From Alligator mississippiensis (Eukaryota > Chordata > Crocodylia > Alligatoridae), in NCBI RefSeq assembly GCF_030867095.1, contig NC_081824.1, positions 176,088,933-176,152,932 on the forward strand: a DNA stretch of 64,000 nucleotides. The letters run 5' to 3'. A program made the translations under genes and the position numbers. Below the pieces are notes generated by a model, which was not told the DNA's origin, searched no databases, and worked only from the letters and a program-made list of their open reading frames with translations. Positions 56,863 through 64,000 of the stretch are shown here, in pieces (the stretch's first letter is position 1; each line of letters begins with the position of its first letter).

Positions 56863-57630
56863 GTTGGTGGTTTTTTGTGAAACTTTTTAAGCTTTGTATA
56901 ATTAGCATTATATAACAAATGGTGTTTTGTTCTTCTGAAAGTTGACATGGAAGCTTTTATGTACAAAGCAACACTGATATTCCAAAAAGTCTTGAAGTGA
57001 CCCACTAAAATTAGATGAGAACTGTAAATGTATAAGGGGCAAAGAGAGAACTTACTTGCAACCAGCTAGAGCTGAAACCTCTTTCTCTTCCAGCTATTTG
57101 ATAGCGCTAACTTCTGTCTCTAGTGACCTGAGATACTATTTCAAATAATCAGTGGTTCCTCTAACAAGGTAAAAACTATGCCACTGTTTTTTGGAGTGGA
57201 GGCTTTTAAATTCAGTTACCCTGATATAGTCAGCCCTGCTACCACTAACTTGTGTGAATTCTTGTCAGTCAGAACTTTGAATTTTAAATAGACATGGTGC
57301 ACTGCCCTCACATGCTTGCAGTGATGCAGAAAGCTACATGACAAGAATGCACATTTTATTGTGTAATGGTGTCTGTTCCCACAAAATACTAAGCATCTTG
57401 AGCTAGAGTAGGAATTGGTTGGAGAGATGGGTAACTTGCAGGAAATATTCTAATGTTTTCAAAATGAAAGCCTGGAGTTTAATTCAAAATTACATCCCCC
57501 CCCGCCCCCCTTCAATATTGGAAAAGCTATTAACTGTTTCTTCATTTTGGAGTGTCATTTCTCCCCACTTAGTATTTAAATGCAATGCAGTTGCAAGTTT
57601 TGAGCTCTGTTCTAGTACACTAAATAGATA

Positions 57631-57938
57631 AATGTTTCTCAGCTCTTTCACACTCAAGGCATCCTTTGTTAGATCTAACGCACCCCTTGAAAAATGTTCT
57701 GCCTCTTAACTTTTACTCATTTCTTGACTACAGAAAAATGAGCGTGCAATTCTTGTGTTGCCAAGAATTCAAACACCAAAACAGACCAGAATATTTTTCT
57801 GACACTAGATTCCTATAAAAATCTCTGGGTTTATCTTGTGACTCATGAGTAGGTGTTTGCACATGTAACACTGCTAATATTGGACAGCACCTCACGGCCC
57901 TTTACAAATATCTTGCAGCTCTCTGGTTGAGAATCACT
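57631..57938. mobile_element. hAT-type element, old
   Basis: The left end aatgtttctcagctctttca and right end ctctggttgagaatcact are inverted, of the CAGTGGTTCTCAACC class. The interior has gtttgcacatgtaacactgc and ccttgaaaaatgttctgcct. The target duplication is unclear. Confidence 0.55.
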
Positions 57939-59049
57939 CGAGTAAATCTTCATAGATGTTGGAAGGAAGGACAGTCCAAAAAGAAGAAAAGCAGAACTAG
58001 AGGGTTCATTACAAGGTTACATAAATAGGACTATGTAATTCTGCAAGGAATAAATGTGGAGACTGAAATGAATCCAGAGATGAAGTATCACAGGAAAAAC
58101 TGAGTTGAAGAAAATGTACAAATGATTATAAGAAGGAATAAAAGGGAAACAGACGTTGAAAGTGGACTGTTTTACAGGCACTGTCAGGAGGTTCGGTAGT
58201 TTATTGAAGTGAATTTGGGGAGGGACACAGTAATATTGGATTTTAAGCAAAAGAGCACTTAAATGATAGACCACCTTACTGTTAGCCCTCTAAATACAGC
58301 AGGCATTTTAACTGGTGGTGAAGGAAAAATGTACTAAAAACTTGGGTCAGTCAAATGGATGGAATCAAACAGAATCTGAATACTAACTTTGCATAGCTTA
58401 TATAATCTTTGATATGCAGAGAGAATTTTTTTACTTGAATTCTTCAGCTGTTTCACATTCAGAAAGCACAGCTAAATTTTAACACTGATAATGAAAAACT
58501 GTATTTTAGTCACCATAATTAAACATGTTTGTTTTAAAATCTTAACTGCTTGGGGTTTTTTTAGTTTAAGTGATTTTTTTTTTTTTGCCAATTGTGGTTA
58601 GGTAATTTATTAAGAAGAAAAAGGCACGTTTGTTAGTACTGTGTTCTTACATTCAAGCTTACTGTATTTGGCTGTTGTTTAGTGAGGTCAGATTTTTTTT
58701 TTCCTTCCATGCCAAGTTTTAATATGGAAAAAAATGTAATCTTTTTAACTACAACCCATAGGGCATCAGCAATGCAATGCTGAACATCTTCAGAATTAAG
58801 AGCAAGAAGAACTTCTTAAGCCAGTCAGAATGCTTTTGTTATACAGTTTCACATGTTGCTAAGGTAGACGGATATCTCTTTTGCATTTTAACAAACCCTG
58901 CAGCACTATTGACCAATGGTAACCTTTGCATGAAGCTTCTTATATTTCCATTACTTAACATTTTTCTGAACTTCTGCGGCCTTCTTGCAGTTACCTGAGA
59001 AATGAAAGTACCACAGGGGAATATCTTTATCAAATCTTTGGGGATGTTA

Positions 59050-59515
59050 GTTGTAGCTGTGTTGGTCTAAGACAGCCGTTCCCAAAGCGGTGCCCGTGGG
59101 CGCTGTGGCAGCACCCAAGGTTTATTTTAAGTGCCCGTGTGCATTTTCACAATCAGTAAAAATCATTATTCCAACAAAAAATGCTGTCGTATTGGCACCC
59201 ACTGCTTTTTCTTTTAAATTTGAATGTGCCCTTGAGCGCACAAACGTTGGGAACCCCTGGTCTAAGGGAATAGGTAGACAAGGTTCTTTGGGTAAATGTG
59301 ATTGATATATTTTATTAGACCACCTAAATCATTGAAAAACTTGTTCTTGGCAAGCTTTCAGGTACAAACATCCTTCTTCAGGCGGATAGAGAGTTTCCCT
59401 ATGCCTGAAGAAGGGTGTTTGTGCCCGCAAGCTTGCAAAGAACAATTTTTCCAACTATTTAGTTAGTCTAATAAAAAGCATCCCACTTACCCAAAGAACC
59501 TTGTCTGCCTCTATC
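59050..59515. mobile_element. Palindromic MITE, best-preserved copy, carrying a hAT
   Basis: The left arm acaaggttctttgggtaaat, tttattagaccacctaaatc, ggcaagctttcaggtacaaa and catccttcttcaggc is the inverted copy of the right arm tgcctgaagaagggtgtttg, gcaagcttgcaaagaac, tagttagtctaataaa and acccaaagaaccttgtctgc. The outer motif tagctgtgttggtctaag lies at the left, with a hAT inserted in it. Confidence 0.75.
59073..59259. mobile_element. Short hAT-type element
   Basis: The ends cagccgttcccaaagcgg and acgttgggaacccctg are inverted. The flanking octamers are gtctaaga and gtctaagg (7 of 8). The 187-bp element is non-coding. Confidence 0.82.
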
Positions 59516-59879
59516 AAATCTTGGCCTTTATTTAAATGGACACATGACATAACTTCTCCTTAATTGTCTTAAACCTAGATAAGTAGTTTTCTTCCCTAAT
59601 TTGTATTTTTTTAACTTTCACTTTGACTATATTATAGTCTCTCCCATACTCTGAGAAAGTAGTGTGAATTGAGCCTTCATTTAAAAACTTTGAATGTTAC
59701 CATATTTTTATATTTTCATGAAATAGCTTAATCTTTATACTTTTTGGATAAAAAATTGTCTTGTTTGGCAACTTGTAAAACTGAGGAGGGGGTGGGTGGG
59801 GTTTTGGTGCTTTCGGTCTTGTTATCATATTACTTGTAAGGTAGAAGCCAGACAGTGTAACACCGCTAAGCTAAAAACT

Positions 59880-60070
59880 GGACAGGCATTTGGATTTAAG
59901 TCTCATCTCCAAAACCCCAGACCTTCACCCGATGAATAAACCCAGTGTCCCACATTAAGTATCTGTAAAGTATTTAGAATTAACACTTTGCTTTGAAACA
60001 GTTGTGGTTAATTTGAGTTAATTGCCATTTAAGTCTTGTATACAAATAGTTTTCCCACCCCTGTTTTGAT
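59880..60070 (-). repeat. Diverged copy of the 46-47.5 kb repeat family
   Basis: aaacccagtgtcccacatta, agtatctgtaaagtatttag and gagttaattgccatt echo the phrases ggacaat, acttaaa and aatggcaattaactt near 47290-47480, in reverse order. Strongly diverged. Confidence 0.35.
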
Positions 60071-60488
60071 GCAAATCTCCAACTAATCTACTGTTGGTCT
60101 AAGAGAGAGGTCTTTGTTACAGGGTAATTTGGGTGGCTCCTAGAGTTCTTAACCCCTGGATTGTCTGCACCTTAAAATGGTTTCAAGCACTTGACAAAGT
60201 TATGCCACTTCATGGCAGGATTATCTCTGACTCCCCACCTTCTACCCAGTTTCTGTTCTGTTTAGGGTGTGGCCATTCCCCATACATGTGCTGCCCAAGT
60301 TGAAGTCATCCAGTATTCCAGGATCTGTTTTCACCTTGTTCCCCCCCCTTAGCCTGTCCTGGCTCAACAGCCCTTTAGTGGCAGCTCACAGCCACAGCTC
60401 CTAGTCCTGCCCCTGCTCACCAGGCCTCCAGTGGCAAGTCACAACAGTGCAGGTACGGGACATATCAGAGAAAGTTTATAGTCTAGGG

Positions 60489-60662
60489 CAGTGGTTCCCA
60501 AACTCTGACAGATTGCGCACCACCAATATAAAATGATACAACCTTAAGTACCGCCAGCAAATTTTTGTCATATAAAGTAACTAATTAATCTGTTAACATG
60601 TACCACGAACAGGTTGTCTGCGTACCACTGGTGGTACCCATACCACAGATTGGGGACTACTA
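60489..60662. mobile_element. Short hAT-type element
   Basis: The ends cagtggttcccaaactctg and gattggggactacta are inverted. The flanking octamers are gtctaggg and gactaagg (6 of 8). The interior repeats gtaccacyggtggtaccca-type text. Confidence 0.7.
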
Positions 60663-60738
60663 GACTAAGGGTATGACTGCTACAAATGCCAGGCTAGTGC
60701 CAACATGGGTCAACATTTGTGCAGCTCATAGTGTAAGG

Positions 60739-60910
60739 TAGGGGTGGGCAAAATGCGGCCTGCCAGGCCACTCTACCTGGCCCGTGGGGCCCCTAAAAAA
60801 TTTAGAAAATGAATGTTTATCTGCTCTTGGCTGCTTGTCATGCGGCCCTCGATGGCTTGTCAAAACTCAGTAAGCAGTCTTCCGCCCAAAATAATTGCCC
60901 ACCCCTGGAG
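60739..60910. mobile_element. Short hAT-type element (GGGTGGGCAA family)
   Basis: Starts taggggtgggcaaaatgcgg and ends aataattgcccacccctg. gtgtaagg precedes it and gtgtaaca lies just after. The interior matches the 40389-40555 copy closely. Confidence 0.75.
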
Positions 60911-61060
60911 GTGTAACAAGACCCAAACTCATCGAGAGAGTCATGGGCTTTCCTAGGCTACAGCCTCCTTTGTCAGATACTATGAAGTAGGCTGACTTTA
61001 TCTATCTGATGAAGGAAACTATAGTATATGAAAGCTCATACCTCTCTGAATGAGTTGTTT
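60911..61060. repeat. Degenerate repeat of the 63690-63880 type
   Basis: tctatctgatgaaggaaact and gtatatgaaagctcatacct match the 'CTGATGAAG...GAAAGCTCATAC' phrase common in turtle and crocodilian dispersed repeats. Confidence 0.45.
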
Positions 61061-61867
61061 TTTGTTTTTTTTTTTAAGGTACCACATTGCCTTGACTTCT
61101 GCTGAACTTATGACTAGCACAGGGAGCTGCTTCTTTCAACTCATTTTAAGCCTGCCTAAGAACAATCTAACAAAGAGCAAACCCTAAGAGTAAAGAGTTT
61201 GCCTCTAAAAACAGAAATTTCAGGTGTAAAGAATCTATCTTTTAAGTATCTTTTGATCATTTTAAATCCTTGAATCTTGTATGGAAGACTAAAGCATAAT
61301 TATATTATCTTGACTCTTCCATTAACCTGGTTATAACTTTATTGCTTATAAGTTAAAATGCAGATGTTTTACCCAAATAAGTCCAGTATGGCTGTGTGAA
61401 ATTTGTTTACTATTCACTTTTCATGGAGGGAAAAAAGAAATGGTCAAGATCCTACTTGGCAACTTTGCCTCATGCCTCAAACACTTGCTCAAAAACCCAG
61501 GCACCTATCAGGTTATATAGAGGACATACACATTGAACTAAAGCTTTTATTTCTTTTTCTTCAAGGAAGCTTTACCCTTTCCCTTCAAAATATGAATCTA
61601 ATTGAAACCCAAAATGTTGCAACAACACAGCCATTCCTTAGTAGTGTCACTGTAAGCTTTGAGAAGAACCTTCTGGGTTCCCGTGAAATAAAGTACATGG
61701 ACCACTTGAAATAACTGTCTAACACATGTTGATGCGGCTGAAGCGTGGAATATGATTGTGGTAAGTTTAGCATACATTTGGTCTGTAAACATTGGTGTTT
61801 TGGGACTTGTACACTGGCTCTGCCCCATACATGAAATTCAGTGGTATAGCAGTTGAGACGCACATAT

Positions 61868-61889
61868 GTGTGTATATATATATATATAT
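61868..61889. repeat. (TG)(TA)n microsatellite
   Basis: A short tgtgtgtatatatatat run in the intron. Confidence 0.85.
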
Positions 61890-63689
61890 TTAACTATTAG
61901 CACACACCCACACACTATTTACTGCAAGATGATCTTAAATACAAATGCCAGTCTGGCCCGGATTGGATGCCTATCCCTGCTTCAGTTGTGGAGTTCCTGT
62001 TTGATGTCAAACAATCTCTTAAACTGAACAGCCTACAAATAGCTACTGATGGTATGCATATACAGTGCAAGCTAGCTCCAAAACAAGTGCTTTGTAGACA
62101 AAACCTAACTCTTCCTCATTAAAATGAATATAATACAATCTCTTTGCCCCAGGAATTTTGTGAAGGCAAGCTTTATTAACATTTATGAAGTGTTTGCCTA
62201 TGACCGTGAGGAACTTCATACTTCTTGGGCACCTGTACACGAGCAGCGAGGCTGGTCTGCCCTGCTGTAATTCCAGTGCATCAGAGCAGACTTGGTTAAT
62301 TGAGTTTTCTGGAGCGTGGTAATTACTGGACTCAAGCAGCCTCCAGCATCTTGTGTATTAGCGTCCCCGTACTTAAAAATGGTGGCAGGGGCGTTCGATC
62401 TAAAGCTCAAACGAGGTTTAGATAAAGCGCTCCTGCTGCCATTTTTAAGCAAGGGGATGCTGATGCTCACAACATCTTGTGTGTGTAATTGCAGTGGCTC
62501 TTGTAGCTTTCTAATTAAAGCCCTCCTCTTTCCCCCTACTCCTGGAGTATATATGTATAAACACCTCTTGAGGGTTAGTTGTTCCGTATTCAGAATTGGG
62601 TTTGAATGTTGTGCAGTAAACAAAGAGTTGGGGTATTAAAAAAAAAAAAAAAAAGTGGAAAAAATTAAATAGAAATTGGAGCAGGGCGGGAATGAAATAG
62701 GACAAGTGGCAAAAAGACAAAGTATTCTTTCTTGTTTGGATTAGAAATTGACTCGATTTTCAAGTTTAATTTAGAAGAGAATGCATTCCCCTCCTCCCCC
62801 AGTACAAACTGATAACTAAAGATAAGAACCTTCAGCTGCTATTGTGCTTTCAAAACTTCACAGGCGAATCCAAGAAAAGACTGAAGGGGTTAACTGACTA
62901 AATTAAACTGCATTGAGGAAAAAATGACGTGTCATTTTAATTTCATATACAAAATACTACAAGTAGAAAAGTCAGGACTGTAGCGGGTCCTGTTTTATAT
63001 GCAAGGTTGACAAATAACTAGAGCAGTTCATGCACTTTTTTGAGGGAGGAGGTAGAGTATACATCAGAACAATGCAATAAATGTCTACTTGGTTACCCAT
63101 CTTGTACTCTAAATACTAGATTTAAAATAGAAGGCTTGTTTGAATCCAGCCCTGAACATAATAGGGTTCACATGACTCCTAAAAAGAAAGGAGTGGAAAG
63201 TACATGACCCTCTGAATTGTATAGCTGCAGTGAGAAGATAACCTTTGGAGGTATAAAACCTCAGACAGTAAATGAATAACTAGATTTGTTCATATTCAGT
63301 TTTCAAATCCATTCTAGACTTAGGAGAGTTGAGTTGCATGTACTGAATGCATTCCAGCAAAAGGGATAGTTAAGTTGTTAATGACAACAAAACATTTTCA
63401 GAATTCAGTGACTTCTGTGACAAGTAAACTGGAGGTGCCTTCTGCAAAACTTGATGCTTGTGTTCTGAAGCATGTCTTGAGGAAAGAGGCTAAAGGTTAG
63501 ACAGTGTAGAAATCTAAATAGCATTAACACTGCAGAAAACCTGAAATCTTTTAAGATCCAGGGTGCCAGTGGACAGAATATTTCATTCTTAACGCCATCC
63601 ATAAACTGTTCAGGATCATGGCAGACAGGTGGCTTAAAGTGACTGTGGAGGTTCTGTTAAGAGATCAGTGTCAAACTCTAACTGTATCC

Positions 63690-63880
63690 ACAGAGAAGGC
63701 AGGGTAGGGGGGCACTTTCAGTAGACTAACTGAATTGGAGATGCATACATTATCATGAGCCACATCTGATGATGCTCGTGAAAACTTATGCATCTTGGTT
63801 AAGTTAGTCTCTTGAAGGTGCACCTCTACTTTGTGTGATGCCTAACTTCAGACTAACATAGCAACCTACCTCTCTGTATC
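63690..63880. repeat. Palindrome-like dispersed repeat
   Basis: The left part ttcagtagactaactgaatt, tgcatacattatcatgag and the right part tgatgatgctcgtgaaaact, tatgcatcttggttaagtta are partly inverted. cagactaacatagcaaccta ends it. Similar to the gactgacatgactaactacc fragment near 16400. Confidence 0.5.
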
Positions 63881-64000
63881 TAGAAAGAAATGCTAGAAAA
63901 TTTCTTCCAGAGAACAAAGTTGAGTAATTGGTAACTCTCCTGTTCCATGAATGGGGCCATACAAAAAAGAAGCAAGGGCCAAGAGATTTTTAAAAAAAGC

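Larger units (their letters stand above)
53083..64000 (+). other. PPP1CB: PPP1CB intron 1, 5' portion
   Basis: No match to the expected exon 2 protein ([20 protein letters not shown]) was found to the window end, so at least 10.9 kb of intron 1 is present. A long first intron is normal for this gene. The sequence is A/T-rich with the repeats listed individually. Between them I found no other gene on either strand. Confidence 0.8.

Noticed and set aside
53083-64000. PPP1CB exon 2
   Set aside because: The expected sequence following VRGCRPGK was not seen in any frame, so it must lie beyond the window.

Overview
The window is vertebrate nuclear DNA, almost certainly from a sauropsid and most likely a crocodilian or turtle. 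The dominant repeats are CR1 LINEs with the typical ATTCATAGATTCATAG-type 3' ends. Alongside them are MIR-like SINE remnants, many small hAT elements with 8-bp target duplications, palindromic MITEs, a Penelope-like fragment and solo LTRs. There is no bacterial-style gene organisation, and nearly all long open frames lie inside GC-rich repeats. The species call is an inference from repeat content only.

One host gene can be supported. The first coding exon of PPP1CB (protein phosphatase 1 catalytic subunit beta) lies at 53031-53082 on the + strand. It encodes MADGELNVDSLITRLLE plus one base of the next codon and ends at a GTGAGC donor. It sits in a CpG-rich promoter (about 52320-53260) that holds a (CT)n tract of about 27 units and a tandem array of NRF1-like TGCGC motifs. 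A YY1-like site overlaps the start codon. The rest of the window to the right (53083-64000) is the 5' part of intron 1; I found no exon 2 sequence. I recognised no exons of an upstream neighbour.

Layout: 1-16 kb is old intergenic sequence with a CR1 inside a hAT (7.7-8.5 kb), a CR1 inside a MIR (10.2-10.6 kb), a LINE C-terminal remnant (11-12 kb), a foldback palindrome (13.1-13.5 kb) and a Penelope-like fragment (13.6-14.1 kb). 16-30 kb holds GC-rich complex repeats interrupted by a CR1, a 1.3-kb hAT with internal tandem repeats, a LINE ORF1-like remnant and two hairpin-rich MITE regions. 29.9-35.8 kb is a transposon cluster: a long CR1 on the minus strand, an inverted solo LTR beside or in it, and a solo LTR carrying a second related LTR inside it. 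36.9-44.1 kb has two more solo LTRs of another family, several hATs and tRNA-like SINE units. 46-48 kb has a long inverted repeat, a tandem duplication and a palindromic MITE carrying a hAT. 49.5-52 kb has more hAT-like elements, followed by the PPP1CB promoter.

The most notable points are the NRF1-like array at the PPP1CB promoter, the nested LTR cluster, the LTR/hAT junction sharing a duplicated target, the TCTAA-type target bias of independent hAT insertions, and the family of long palindromic elements. I saw no CRISPR array, operon, RNA gene or clearly new protein system.
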